From NCBI RefSeq assembly GCF_034008635.1, contig NZ_CP125378.1:2160001-2224000 (forward strand): a stretch of 64,000 nucleotides of DNA, written 5' to 3'. Positions 53,250 to 61,800 of the stretch are shown here, piece by piece. Each line of letters opens with the position of its first letter. The stretch's first letter is position 1. Both the position numbers and the translations under genes were made by a program. Source of the DNA: Pseudomonas sp. P8_229. Lineage in GTDB: Bacteria > Pseudomonadota > Gammaproteobacteria > Pseudomonadales > Pseudomonadaceae. Below the pieces are notes generated by a model. That model was given only the letters and a program-made list of their open reading frames with translations. It made no database searches and was not told the DNA's origin.

Positions 53250-54520
53250 GCAGCGCGCCGCTGGAGAAATCCACCGTGGAACCGATCAGCATCAACCCGC
53301 CGATACGCGAACCCGGCCATGTCGATGTCGAGTACAGCTGGCAAGGTAACAACCGCGTCGAGTTGCTGGAAAACGGCGAGGAATATTTCCCCCGGGTGTT
53401 CGATGCCCTGCGTGCGGCGAAGAGTGAAATCCTGCTGGAGACCTTCATCGTTTTCGAGGACAAGGTCGGCGAGGAACTGCAGCAAATTCTGATCGACGCC
53501 GCCCGACGCGGCGTGCGCACCACCGTCAGCCTCGACGGCTTCGGTTGTGGCGAGTTGAGCACCGGTTATCTCGCGGCATTGAGCGACGCCGGTGTACACC
53601 TGCAGATGTTTGATCCGGCGCCCAAACATCTGGGCTTTCGCACCAACTGGTTCCGCCGCCTGCACCGCAAGATCGTGGTGGTCGACGGACTGATCGCATT
53701 CATTGGCGGGATCAATTTTTCCGGCGATCACCTGGCCGATTTCGGCCCCGAGGCGAAACAGGATTATGCGGTGCAGGTTCAGGGGCCGGCAGTCGCTGAC
53801 ATCCATCATTTCGCGCTGCTGCAAAGCGGTCGTCCGGGACGCGCACGGTTCTGGTGGCAGCGTCGGCGCCAGCGTCGCGCAGAAATGGCCTTCAGCGACC
53901 ACGACGGTCAGGTGCGTCTGGTGTTTCGCGACAATGATCAGCATCACACCGATATCGAAGATGTGTACTTGCAGGTACTGCGCCGGGCCAAACGCCGGGT
54001 GGTGATCGCCAACGCCTACTTCTTCCCCGGCTACCGCCTGCTGCGCGAGATCCGCAATGCCGCACGCCGTGGCGTCGAGGTGCGGCTGATCCTGCAAGGC
54101 CAGCCGGACATGCTGGTGGCGAAACTGGCGGCGCGCATGACCTACGACTACCTGCTCAAGGCCGGCGTGCAGATTCACGAATATTGCCAGCGTCCGCTGC
54201 ACGGCAAAGTCGCGCTGGTGGACGAGGAATGGAGCACGGTCGGCTCGAGCAATCTCGACCCGCTGAGCCTGTCGCTGAACCTGGAAGCCAACGTGCTGAT
54301 CCGCGATCGGGCGTTCAATCAGCATTTGTTCCAGCGCCTCGAAGACCTGAGCCGGAACCACTGCAAAACCATGGACCCGGGCATGTCCCCGCGCGGGCGG
54401 ATCTGGCACATGACCGTGGGGTTTCTGGTGTTCCACTTCCTGCGGCATTTCCCGGCGATGGCTGGTTGGTTGCCGGCACATAAACCGCGGCTCAAGCCGT
54501 TTCGAGGTGGCACGCCATGA
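53246..54520 (+). CDS. clsB: Cardiolipin synthase B
   Basis: A 424-residue phospholipase D superfamily enzyme that joins phosphatidyl groups to make cardiolipin. Both HKD motifs are intact: [20 protein letters not shown] and [20 protein letters not shown]. The protein begins with a 25-residue extension before the catalytic domain and ends with basic, hydrophobic residues that may touch the membrane. It sits between the ybhP and ybhN homologues with ATGA overlaps on both sides. Confidence 0.95.
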   Translation: MSSAPLEKSTVEPISINPPIREPGHVDVEYSWQGNNRVELLENGEEYFPRVFDALRAAKSEILLETFIVFEDKVGEELQQILIDAARRGVRTTVSLDGFGCGELSTGYLAALSDAGVHLQMFDPAPKHLGFRTNWFRRLHRKIVVVDGLIAFIGGINFSGDHLADFGPEAKQDYAVQVQGPAVADIHHFALLQSGRPGRARFWWQRRRQRRAEMAFSDHDGQVRLVFRDNDQHHTDIEDVYLQVLRRAKRRVVIANAYFFPGYRLLREIRNAARRGVEVRLILQGQPDMLVAKLAARMTYDYLLKAGVQIHEYCQRPLHGKVALVDEEWSTVGSSNLDPLSLSLNLEANVLIRDRAFNQHLFQRLEDLSRNHCKTMDPGMSPRGRIWHMTVGFLVFHFLRHFPAMAGWLPAHKPRLKPFRGGTP

Positions 54521-55491
54521 GCCATTCCCATGCGCAATCGGCGCCGGCCACGCACTCGCGATGGCATCGCTGGAAACGCCCGCTGACCTTGCTGTTCTTC
54601 ATCGCGTTGATCGCTCTGTTGACGCTGTTCGCCACGCGCATCGAATGGGCGGAAGTGCTGCAGACCTTGACCGAGTTCAAGGTGCGCACGCTGTTCATCG
54701 CCGCCAGCCTGACCTTGCTGAGCTTTCTGGTGTACGCCAGTTTCGACCTGATCGGACGCACCTACATTCGCCAGGACCTGACCTGGAAACAGATCCTCCC
54801 GGTGGGGATCATCAGCTATGCCTTCAACCTCAATCTCAGCGCCTGGGTCGGCGGTATTGCCATGCGCTATCGGCTGTATTCGCGCCTGGGTGTGAGCAAA
54901 GGCAACATCGCCAAAATCCTCGGCCTGAGCCTGGCGACCAACTGGTTCGGCTACATGACGATTGCCGGCGCGGTGTTCAGCAGTGGCCTGGTGAGCATGC
55001 CGCCGGGCTGGAAAGTCAGCAGCGATGCGTTGCAGGGCATCGGCATGCTGTTGTTGCTGTTGAGTGCCGGTTATCTCGTCGCGTGCCGGTTCTCGAGGCG
55101 TCGCGAATGGTCGGTTCGCGGGGTGGAAATCAACCTGCCGTCACTGCGCATGGCCGTCCTGCAATTGCTGCTCGGCGCGTTGAACTGGTCGCTGATGGCG
55201 GCGGTGATATTCACTCTGCTGCCAGGCAAGCTGGACTACCCGCTGGTGCTTGGCGTGCTGTTGATCAGTGCAATTGCCGGGGTTATCACGCACATTCCCG
55301 CAGGGCTCGGGGTGCTGGAAGCGGTGTTCGTCGCGCTGCTGCAACACGAGGTTTCACGCGGGAGTCTGGTGGCGGGGTTGCTGGCGTACCGGGCGATTTA
55401 TTTTCTGCTGCCGTTGTTGATCACGGTGGTGATGTATCTGCTGGTAGAGGCGAAGGCCAAGGCGTTGCGGATCGAGAGGAAACCTTCCTGA
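54517..55491 (+). CDS. ybhN: Flippase-like membrane protein (YbhN/UPF0104, LPG-synthase TM type)
   Basis: A 324-residue inner-membrane protein with about eight helices of the lysylphosphatidylglycerol synthase transmembrane family. Typical segments are YAFNLNLSAWVGGIAMRYRLYSR, KILGLSLATNWFGYMTIAG, and ITHIPAGLGVLEAVFVALL. It lacks the soluble aminoacyl-transfer domain, so it is probably a lipid transporter or flippase. It is the last gene of the operon. Confidence 0.92.
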   Translation: MSHSHAQSAPATHSRWHRWKRPLTLLFFIALIALLTLFATRIEWAEVLQTLTEFKVRTLFIAASLTLLSFLVYASFDLIGRTYIRQDLTWKQILPVGIISYAFNLNLSAWVGGIAMRYRLYSRLGVSKGNIAKILGLSLATNWFGYMTIAGAVFSSGLVSMPPGWKVSSDALQGIGMLLLLLSAGYLVACRFSRRREWSVRGVEINLPSLRMAVLQLLLGALNWSLMAAVIFTLLPGKLDYPLVLGVLLISAIAGVITHIPAGLGVLEAVFVALLQHEVSRGSLVAGLLAYRAIYFLLPLLITVVMYLLVEAKAKALRIERKPS

Positions 55492-55510
55492 ATTTGCTGT
55501 GAGGCTGCCG

Positions 55511-55584
55511 GCCTCTTCGCGAGCAAGCCCGCTCCCACATTTGGAATACGTACAACCTGTGGGAGCGGGCTTGCTCGCGAAGGC
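55511..55584 (+). repeat. REPIN after ybhN
   Basis: Inverted pair of the GGGAGCGGGCTTGCTCGCGA class: 55511-55538 and 55559-55584, with a 20-base loop. Confidence 0.9.
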
Positions 55585-55604
55585 GCCCGAGAGGACACCA
55601 CCGT

Positions 55605-56363
55605 TCATGAGGACTGAATAATGCTCAAGCGCTCACCGACCACCATCTCGGTTATCCAGTCCACCAGAATCGAAGTGTAGGCCTGCTGCGAAACCGGCTC
55701 GCTCAACGCATGGTCGGCGCCGTCGATGATCCGGTGCGTCAGCGAATGCGTCTGCTGACACGCCGCGCGGTAACTCATGATCGCCGCGTGAGGCACGTAA
55801 TCATCGATTTCCGATTCCACCAGCAATACATCCCCCGTGAATTGTGAGCAGGCATGCAGCGCACGATTGGTATCGGCACGCACCAGCGTGCTCCGATAAT
55901 CACGCAGATCCGCCTTGTCCAGATCACGCTTGGGCGTGTGCCATTGCTCGTCGCGATACAGCGCCGGCACCCGCAGCGCCAACCAGCGCACCGGGCGCAA
56001 TGAAGTAAGGATCGAGGCGAGATAACCGCCATAACTGGTGCCGACCACCGCAATCGCCGAAGTATCGAGCGCCGGGTGCGCGAGCAGACGATCATAGGCC
56101 GCGAGGAGGTCGCGCAGGTTGTCTTCGCGCGTCACCCGGGTCAGCGGAATGCCGGTGCCGCCGGTATGGCCGCGCAGGTCGAAGGTCAGGCATACGCAGC
56201 CAAGCCCGGCGATGCCCTTGGCGCGCTCAAGATCACGCTCCTGGCTACCGCCCCAACCGTGGACAAACAACACCCCCGGGACTTTCGACTTGGGACTGAG
56301 AAACGTCCCGCTCATCTGTTCGTCATCAATGTCGATCTGAATGCTTTCGCTTCTAGCCGTCAT
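55605..56363 (-). CDS. Alpha/beta hydrolase
   Basis: A 252-residue cytosolic serine hydrolase of the dienelactone/prolyl-oligopeptidase branch. It has the oxyanion segment FVHGWGGSQERD, the nucleophile elbow GTSYGGYLA (Ser110), an acid residue likely in SEIDDYVPH, and the His in DGADHALSEP. The substrate is unknown. Its start lies 11 bases inside the end of the DUF3182 gene, so the two are coupled. Confidence 0.9.
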   Translation of the reverse strand: MTARSESIQIDIDDEQMSGTFLSPKSKVPGVLFVHGWGGSQERDLERAKGIAGLGCVCLTFDLRGHTGGTGIPLTRVTREDNLRDLLAAYDRLLAHPALDTSAIAVVGTSYGGYLASILTSLRPVRWLALRVPALYRDEQWHTPKRDLDKADLRDYRSTLVRADTNRALHACSQFTGDVLLVESEIDDYVPHAAIMSYRAACQQTHSLTHRIIDGADHALSEPVSQQAYTSILVDWITEMVVGERLSIIQSS

Positions 56364-57462
56364 AGGATTTGACCGTTACGTATTTGAGGAGAAAGTCACT
56401 GTTCTCGGCCGGCCCGCGGTAGATTTCGATGGCATCTGCCGGCAGACTTTGATCGCTGTAGGTTTCCACCGTCGACACACGGATCGCCGGCATCTGCGGA
56501 TCGTTGACGAAGCTTTGCAGCGCCGCGAGTTCCGCGCTGCTGGCACCGCCCATGCGCCAGGATTGCTCGAGCACACCGCTGCGGGGTTTGCCATTGCTGT
56601 CCAGGCCCTGGGCAATGTCGTAGTTGCGCCGTGAGGCGTAGAAATCCGGATAGGCCTCATCTGCCGCCCGGTCGAAAATCTGCGCCTGCTCGATGGCCAG
56701 ACGGACTTCGTCCGGCAACTCCAGCGCCAGCAGCTCTGCGTAACCGCCCTGCACCACCAGCAGATTCGAGCCGCCGTAGACGTCTTCGCCGTGAGCGTCC
56801 TTGGTCAAGTATTGATCACCGCAGTAGCTCAACACCTTGCCGCCGATGAATGACTGGCCGACGCTGTGGGTGAAGACCTTGCTCAAGTCCTGCTCCAGCA
56901 CTACACCGTCGCGAAACAACCGGGCTGCCTCCGTACGGGCGAGCACTTCATCGAACGCGTCGAGGCTGTTGATAACTTCCTGGCCGCGACCGGCACAGGC
57001 GTGAATCGGCTTCAGACGGATCGGCCCGCTGTACAGCAAATGCTCGGCAGCAGGCCGCGCGTCTTCCAGGGCGAACACGGTCAGGCCATCGAGCACCACG
57101 TCGCGCACACGTTCGGAGAACAGCGGCGCCCAGCCTTGAGGCGCGTAGGCCAGATGGCTGCGCAAGCCATGGCTGATGGCTTTGGTGCAGATGAAATCGT
57201 GTTCGACGAATCCACCCCACAAGTCGTCCGCGCTTTTGATGCCCAAGGCCTGTGCCTGTCTGGCACCGACAAGGGTTTGCGTCGGCAGCCAGTAAAGGTC
57301 ACGACCGCGGTGTTTTTCCGGGTCGTAGCTGCCCCCAAAATTGAGCCCGAGAATGTGCGCCAGCCAGCGGGCCAGCGCCTTGTTGGTCTGCACCTCATGT
57401 TGCGGCGCGCCAGCGCGCACCGAGTACGCGACGACCATTTTGCTGCTCGGTGTCGGGGTCAT
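56353..57462 (-). CDS. DUF3182 protein (ATP-grasp-like)
   Basis: A 369-residue protein of DUF3182. The central segment IRLKPIHACAGRGQEVINS and the later VVLEQDLSKVFTHSVGQ with LSYCGDQYLTKD suggest an ATP-grasp-like fold: a Lys and Gly-rich loop, then acidic residues on a strand. The reaction is unknown; peptide- or amide-bond formation would fit the fold. It is co-transcribed with the alpha/beta hydrolase gene, which starts inside it. Confidence 0.8.
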   Translation of the reverse strand: MTPTPSSKMVVAYSVRAGAPQHEVQTNKALARWLAHILGLNFGGSYDPEKHRGRDLYWLPTQTLVGARQAQALGIKSADDLWGGFVEHDFICTKAISHGLRSHLAYAPQGWAPLFSERVRDVVLDGLTVFALEDARPAAEHLLYSGPIRLKPIHACAGRGQEVINSLDAFDEVLARTEAARLFRDGVVLEQDLSKVFTHSVGQSFIGGKVLSYCGDQYLTKDAHGEDVYGGSNLLVVQGGYAELLALELPDEVRLAIEQAQIFDRAADEAYPDFYASRRNYDIAQGLDSNGKPRSGVLEQSWRMGGASSAELAALQSFVNDPQMPAIRVSTVETYSDQSLPADAIEIYRGPAENSDFLLKYVTVKSYDG

Positions 57463-57654
57463 GCGTCCCCCTTGCAGCGGTTCGGTGGATGTAGTGATGA
57501 ACGGTGCAGAGATCAGGCCAACGGTGGCGCTAGCGAAATATTCGACTAATCAAAAACTTGGCGAAAACGTGCTGGCATCAGGCCTGTTTCAATCTGCACG
57601 ACCGGGCGTCTCCCCCCGGTAATTTGCACGATTTCCGCAGCACAACAATCCAAT

Positions 57655-57741
57655 GTGGGAGGGGCCTGCTCCCGAAGGCGGTGTATCAGTCGACATCAAT
57701 GTTGACGGCCCCTGCCTCATCGCGAGCAAGCCCGCTCCCAC
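57655..57741 (+). repeat. Mixed REPIN with two REP classes
   Basis: The left unit (57655-57681, GTGGGAGGGGCCTGCTCCCG) belongs to the GGGGGCTTGCTCCC class. The right unit (57718-57741, CGCGAGCAAGCCCGCTCCCA) belongs to the GCGGGCTTGCTCGC class. The arms are therefore not complementary over their middle. Confidence 0.85.
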
Positions 57742-57760
57742 AGGGTATGTCGTGTCGGGA

Positions 57761-58741
57761 CTATCCCGTGACACCAAACCGCGCCCGATAATCACTCGGC
57801 GCCAGCCCGGTGATTTTCTTGAAGATCGCGCGAAACGCTCCCGGGTCCTGATAGCCCACTGTCCAGGCAATGTGGTCGATGGTGCCGTTGGTGTATTCCA
57901 GCAACTCTCGCGCCTTGCCGACCCGCAGATGTTGGCAGTATTCGGTCGGCTTCAACCCGGTCGCAGCACGGAAGCGACGCAGAAACGTGCGTTCTTCCAG
58001 CCCCGCCCGCTCGGCCATCGAAGTCAGCGAAACGTCGGTCGCGCCGGTGCTTTGCAGCCAATGCTGAACCTTGAGAATCGGCGCATCGCCATGACCCAGG
58101 ATCGGCGCAAAATTGCTGCCGCAGGCACTGGCGCTGTCGCTGTGTTCCATCACCAGAAACCGCGCGGTACCGCTGGCGATGCTCGGCCCGAGCAGGCGAT
58201 CGACCAGACGCAAACCCAGCTCCGACCAAGCCATCAGCCCGGCCGTGGTGATCAGGTCGCCGTCATCGACAATCGGCGTATCCGCCTTGAGCCGGATGTT
58301 CGGATAACGCTCGGCAAACGCCTTGGTCGAGGTCCAGTGCGTGGTGGCGCTGCGACCATCGAGCAAACCGCTTTCGGCCAGCAGCAATGACCCCACACAG
58401 ACACCGCCGAGGGTTGCGCCACGGGCATGCTGATCCCGCAGCCATTGCAGCAGCGCTGCTGAAACGCTGGCCGCAGAAAAGCCGCCGAGGGACGGTGGAA
58501 TCAGCACCGCCTGTAAACCACAGTCGCTGCCCGGATGACTATCGTGGATCCGCTGCGGCGCCAGCTCGGCGTCGGCTTGCCAGTGGCTCACGCGCAGCAC
58601 GGGCAACTGCGCCGCCTGATGCTCGGCAGCTATCCGGTTGGCGACCGCAAACAGATCGGTCAGACCATGCACCGCTGCCAGCTGCGCGCCCGGGTAAATC
58701 AGTACGCCCAGTTCCACCGTGGCGGCTCTTTCAACGCCCAT
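57761..58741 (-). CDS. GlxA-type AraC family transcriptional regulator
   Basis: A 326-residue regulator with an N-terminal DJ-1/PfpI-like domain (residues about 8-190: VELGVLIYPGAQLAAVHGL, GATLGGVCVGSLLLAESGLL) and a C-terminal AraC HTH pair (about 225-322: MAERAGLEERTFLRRFRAAT, DHIAWTVGYQDPGAFRAIFK). The ATG at 58741 starts the first domain. It is divergent from the cysteine hydrolase gene across 100 bases and probably controls it. Confidence 0.92.
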   Translation of the reverse strand: MGVERAATVELGVLIYPGAQLAAVHGLTDLFAVANRIAAEHQAAQLPVLRVSHWQADAELAPQRIHDSHPGSDCGLQAVLIPPSLGGFSAASVSAALLQWLRDQHARGATLGGVCVGSLLLAESGLLDGRSATTHWTSTKAFAERYPNIRLKADTPIVDDGDLITTAGLMAWSELGLRLVDRLLGPSIASGTARFLVMEHSDSASACGSNFAPILGHGDAPILKVQHWLQSTGATDVSLTSMAERAGLEERTFLRRFRAATGLKPTEYCQHLRVGKARELLEYTNGTIDHIAWTVGYQDPGAFRAIFKKITGLAPSDYRARFGVTG

Positions 58742-58841
58742 GTCAGTTTTCCCCTGCTTATTGTCGGTACGGCCAATCCTCGAAACGCCGGCCAGCGCCA
58801 ATACTGAATCCACTTCCAGCCCATGCATCGAGGACACACCC

Positions 58842-59390
58842 ATGACCAGACAAGCGCTCATCGTAGTCGATATCCAGAACGACTACTTCCCTCAAGGCAA
58901 GTGGCCGCTGGTGGGGGCTGAAGCCGCCGCCGACAAAGCCACGCGGCTGCTTGCCGCGTTCCGCGAGGCAGGCGATCCGGTGGTGCACATTCGCCACGAA
59001 TTCACCTCGGCGGATGCACCGTTTTTCACCCCGGGCTCGGACGGCGCAAAATTGCACTCCAAAGTACTCAATCGCCCGGACGAGGCGGTGGTGCTCAAGC
59101 ATTTCGTCAATTCGTTCCGTGAGACCGAGTTGCAATCGATCCTCGACGAACAAGGCATCAAGGACCTGGTGATCGTCGGCAGCATGAGCCACATGTGCAT
59201 CGACGGCATCACCCGCGCCGCAGCGGATCTGGGCTACGGCGTCACGGTGATTCACGACGCCTGCGCCAGCCGCGATCTCGAGTTCAACGGCGTCACCGTA
59301 CCGGCCGCCCAGGTTCACGCCGCGTTCATGTCGGCGCTGGGTTTCGCCTATGCCAGCGTGGTCTCGGCCGAGGAGTTTCTAGGGCACTGA
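58842..59390 (+). CDS. Cysteine hydrolase, isochorismatase family
   Basis: A 182-residue cytosolic hydrolase with the complete triad of the family: Asp10 (ALIVVDIQNDYF), Lys86 (VVLKHF) and Cys119 (SHMCIDGITRAA). Relatives cleave nicotinamide, ureidoacrylate or small amides; the substrate cannot be told. The ATG at 58842 follows a GAGGA site. The divergent GlxA-type regulator is a likely controller. A terminator follows. Confidence 0.92.
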   Translation: MTRQALIVVDIQNDYFPQGKWPLVGAEAAADKATRLLAAFREAGDPVVHIRHEFTSADAPFFTPGSDGAKLHSKVLNRPDEAVVLKHFVNSFRETELQSILDEQGIKDLVIVGSMSHMCIDGITRAAADLGYGVTVIHDACASRDLEFNGVTVPAAQVHAAFMSALGFAYASVVSAEEFLGH

Positions 59391-59418
59391 TCCATCACGA
59401 CACACTTGGCAAAACATG

Positions 59419-59444
59419 CGCCCGCCCCATCGCGGGCGTTTTTT
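59419..59444 (+). terminator. Intrinsic terminator of the cysteine hydrolase gene
   Basis: CGCCCGC (59419-59425) pairs with GCGGGCG (59432-59438), followed by six T (59439-59444). Confidence 0.9.
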
Positions 59445-59458
59445 CGCCCGTCATGAAA

Positions 59459-59520
59459 ATCTCACGCGTGAGCCATTGATGGCACTTTGAATTGGTTGTA
59501 GTGTGGCTCACGCGTGAGAT
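59459..59520 (+). promoter_or_regulatory. Paired palindromic operator of the yjf-type operon
   Basis: The perfect palindrome CTCACGCGTGAG occurs at 59461-59472 and 59507-59518, centres 46 bases apart. With flanks, ATCTCACGCGTGAGCCA (59459-59475) and TGGCTCACGCGTGAGAT (59504-59520) form a perfect 17-bp inverted repeat with a 28-base spacer. The proximal site ends 21 bases before the first start codon and could cover the -10 region. The binding protein is not encoded next to it. Confidence 0.8.
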
Positions 59521-59541
59521 ATTCATAACGGAGTCATTGCC

Positions 59542-60210
59542 ATGAAAAGCCGCTCCCCCACAGTCGCGTCAGAGAGCCCAAAGGGAGAGCGCTCGAAACC
59601 GTCCGCGAAAAAGCCGTCGAGCTTCTACATGAAGCAGATGCGTGCGGGCCTGGCTGCCGCCGGTTATGTGAAACACGAAACTTGGGTGCTTCCGGAAAAC
59701 CGAAGCTTGCTCAAGCAAATGGAGCAACAGCTACGCCAACCGATTCTGGCTGGCTCATTCATGTCGGAGAATTACATGAGCGCAGGCAACAACTGGAACA
59801 TCGATAGCCTCTTCAACGCCCTCAAGGCACTGGATGAGGTGGCTTCGCACGAGATTACACTGTCTCTGATCCAGAGCTCCGAACCCAGCATCAAGCTGGA
59901 AATGAACGAATTTGGCGGTCTGCCGATTCACATCGCCCTGGCCGGTGCACAGATCATCGTCGACACCGTGCTGGTGGACATCGATTCGATCACTGACGTG
60001 CGCGCCTTCAATGACGCCGTGCTGCGTAGCCGGGAAATGTTCCCGCTGTCGTCGATCGGTATCGAGTCGATGCCCAACGGCCAGACCGTTTACAACATGT
60101 TTGGCGCCCTCAGCGCCGACTCGAGCCTGACCAACGTCGTCACCGAGGTGAAAACCCTGGTCGACAACGTACAGCGCGCGAGTGAAGCCTTCGAACACTT
60201 CTTCAAGTAA
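59542..60210 (+). CDS. yjfI: YjfI family protein (DUF2170)
   Basis: A 222-residue soluble protein with a basic, disordered N-terminal 30 residues (SPKGERSKPSAKKPSS) and a DUF2170-type domain (NNWNIDSLFNALKALDEVASHEITLSL, MPNGQTVYNMFGALSADSSL). An N-terminal segment (FYMKQMRAGLAAAGYVKHETWVLPE) resembles a short DNA-binding or PspA-partner motif. It is first of the operon yjfI-pspA-yjfK-yjfL-yjfM-yjfC and has GGAG 8 bases before its ATG. In PspA-linked operons this family accompanies the coiled-coil PspA protein. Confidence 0.87.
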   Translation: MKSRSPTVASESPKGERSKPSAKKPSSFYMKQMRAGLAAAGYVKHETWVLPENRSLLKQMEQQLRQPILAGSFMSENYMSAGNNWNIDSLFNALKALDEVASHEITLSLIQSSEPSIKLEMNEFGGLPIHIALAGAQIIVDTVLVDIDSITDVRAFNDAVLRSREMFPLSSIGIESMPNGQTVYNMFGALSADSSLTNVVTEVKTLVDNVQRASEAFEHFFK

Positions 60211-60227
60211 TCAACAGGGAATATCCA

Positions 60228-60926
60228 ATGACTCAGTCCATCTGGAGCAAGTTGTTCACCGCACTGCGCGGCGGCGCCAATGAAGTCGGCGAAGCGATCG
60301 TCGACCAACAGGCCCTGCGCATCCTCGACCAGGAAATCCGCGATGCCGACACCGCGCTGTCCAACGCCCGGCGCGAACTGGTCACCATCATGGCCAAGCA
60401 CAAGCTGGCCGCCGACCGCGTGAGCGAGTACGACGCCAAGATCAAAGACCTGGAAGCCAAGGCTGTTTCCGCACTGAACGCCGGCCGCGAAGACCTGGCA
60501 ATGGAAGTGGCGGAAGCGATTTCGACCCTGACCAACGACCTGACCGCTGAAAAGGCCCAGAGCGACGAGTTCGGCACCTACGCCGAAAACATGCGCAAAG
60601 ACATCAGCAAGGCCGAGTCGCGGATCAAGAGCCTGCGCCAGCAGGTGGACATGGCCAAGGCCCGTGACAGCGTGCAGAAGGCGCAGGTCAGCGCGTCCAT
60701 CGCCAGCGGCGGCGCCAACGGCAAACTGGAAACGGCCGTCGGTACCCTGAACCGTCTGCAGGCCAAGCAGCAGCAACGCGCCGCCGAACTGAGCGCCGCC
60801 GATGAGCTGGCTGACGCTTCGACCGGCAACGACCTGGAGCGCAAACTGCGTGACGCCGGCATCACGCCGAACACAGGCAGCGCCAATGCGATTCTTGAGC
60901 GTCTGAAGCAAAAGTCCGCTCAGTAA
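60228..60926 (+). CDS. yjfJ: PspA/IM30 family membrane-stress protein (YjfJ-like)
   Basis: A 232-residue coiled-coil protein of the PspA/IM30 (ESCRT-III-like) family, which polymerises on damaged inner membrane. The start WSKLFTALRGGANEVGEAIVDQQALRILDQEI and the long helices (residues about 25-200, AKHKLAADRVSEYDAKIKDLEA and KSLRQQVDMAKARDSVQKAQ) are characteristic. It starts 17 bases after yjfI. A REPIN of 89 bases separates it from yjfK, which may weaken downstream expression. Confidence 0.93.
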   Translation: MTQSIWSKLFTALRGGANEVGEAIVDQQALRILDQEIRDADTALSNARRELVTIMAKHKLAADRVSEYDAKIKDLEAKAVSALNAGREDLAMEVAEAISTLTNDLTAEKAQSDEFGTYAENMRKDISKAESRIKSLRQQVDMAKARDSVQKAQVSASIASGGANGKLETAVGTLNRLQAKQQQRAAELSAADELADASTGNDLERKLRDAGITPNTGSANAILERLKQKSAQ

Positions 60927-60943
60927 CAGCACGATAAAAAACC

Positions 60944-61032
60944 TGTGGGAGCGGGCTTGCTCGCGAATACGGTGTGTCAGCGAATAATTTGCCCACTGAC
61001 ACACCGTATTCGCGAGCAAGCCCGCTCCCACA
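60944..61032 (+). repeat. REPIN with 37-bp perfect arms inside the yjf operon
   Basis: The arms 60944-60980 and 60996-61032 are perfectly complementary over 37 bases, with a 15-base loop. They extend beyond the REP core (GTGGGAGCGGGCTTGCTCGC) into the spacer (ATACGGTGTGTCAG). It is the longest-armed palindrome in the window. Confidence 0.95.
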
Positions 61033-61135
61033 TGGTTTGTGCTGTGCAAATGACTCTGCTAGTTCGTCGCCCGGCCCGGTACACTAGCGGCGCATTTTAT
61101 GACGAACACCTCCACCCGCCTCAAGGAACGTACCC

Positions 61136-61786
61136 ATGGGATGGTTTAAAGACTTGCTGGGCACCAGCAACTGGCAGACCGCTGCGCCAACGCCGACCGT
61201 TGCCAGTGGCCCACTCGGGATGGCGCAAGGCAAAGGCGTGCGGTTCGATTCGACCCTGGCATTACTGCTCGATGGCAGCACCTCGGTGCAGGTTCCAGCG
61301 GCAGAGGCGATCTGGAGCGCCGGCTGGATCGACCTCGGCCAATCCAACAAACTGCATCGCTACTACCTCAACAACGAGGACTTCTGGCTGCAGATCCACG
61401 TCACCGGTGACGACCAGATCGAGTCGGTCACTCTGTTCAACTACCTCAGCTACGTGACCGTCAACAGTGACGCCGAACTGCAGCGCCTGGCCGGCCCTGA
61501 CAGCCTGATCGGCCTGCCGACCTACAGCCACGACGGCGTCCAGTACAGCCGCGAATGGGGCACCGAGCTGGGCCAGACCGAACTGGTGCCGCTGACCGAG
61601 CATGTGGTCAACCCGGACGAGAGCTACACCATCGAACACCACTCCATGCTTTACGCGCGCGAGACCGGCCTGACCGATCGCCGCGAATTGCTGCTGTTCT
61701 CCGTCGAACAGGACGAGGAAGGCACCGTCAGCCTGAGCACCTCGCTGGGCATTTCGCTGTACACGACTGATCTGAGCACCATTTAA
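61136..61786 (+). CDS. yjfK: YjfK family protein (DUF2491)
   Basis: A 216-residue soluble protein of DUF2491, made mainly of beta strands (GVRFDSTLALLLDGSTSVQVP, GWIDLGQSNKLHRYYLNNEDFWLQI, DESYTIEHHSMLYARET). Its biochemical role is unknown; it occurs in operons with PspA, DUF350 and ATP-grasp proteins. The ATG at 61136 follows AAGGAACG. It is 209 bases after pspA because of the REPIN, and 14 bases before yjfL. Confidence 0.88.
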   Translation: MGWFKDLLGTSNWQTAAPTPTVASGPLGMAQGKGVRFDSTLALLLDGSTSVQVPAAEAIWSAGWIDLGQSNKLHRYYLNNEDFWLQIHVTGDDQIESVTLFNYLSYVTVNSDAELQRLAGPDSLIGLPTYSHDGVQYSREWGTELGQTELVPLTEHVVNPDESYTIEHHSMLYARETGLTDRRELLLFSVEQDEEGTVSLSTSLGISLYTTDLSTI

Positions 61787-61800
61787 AAAGGAAGTTTTCC

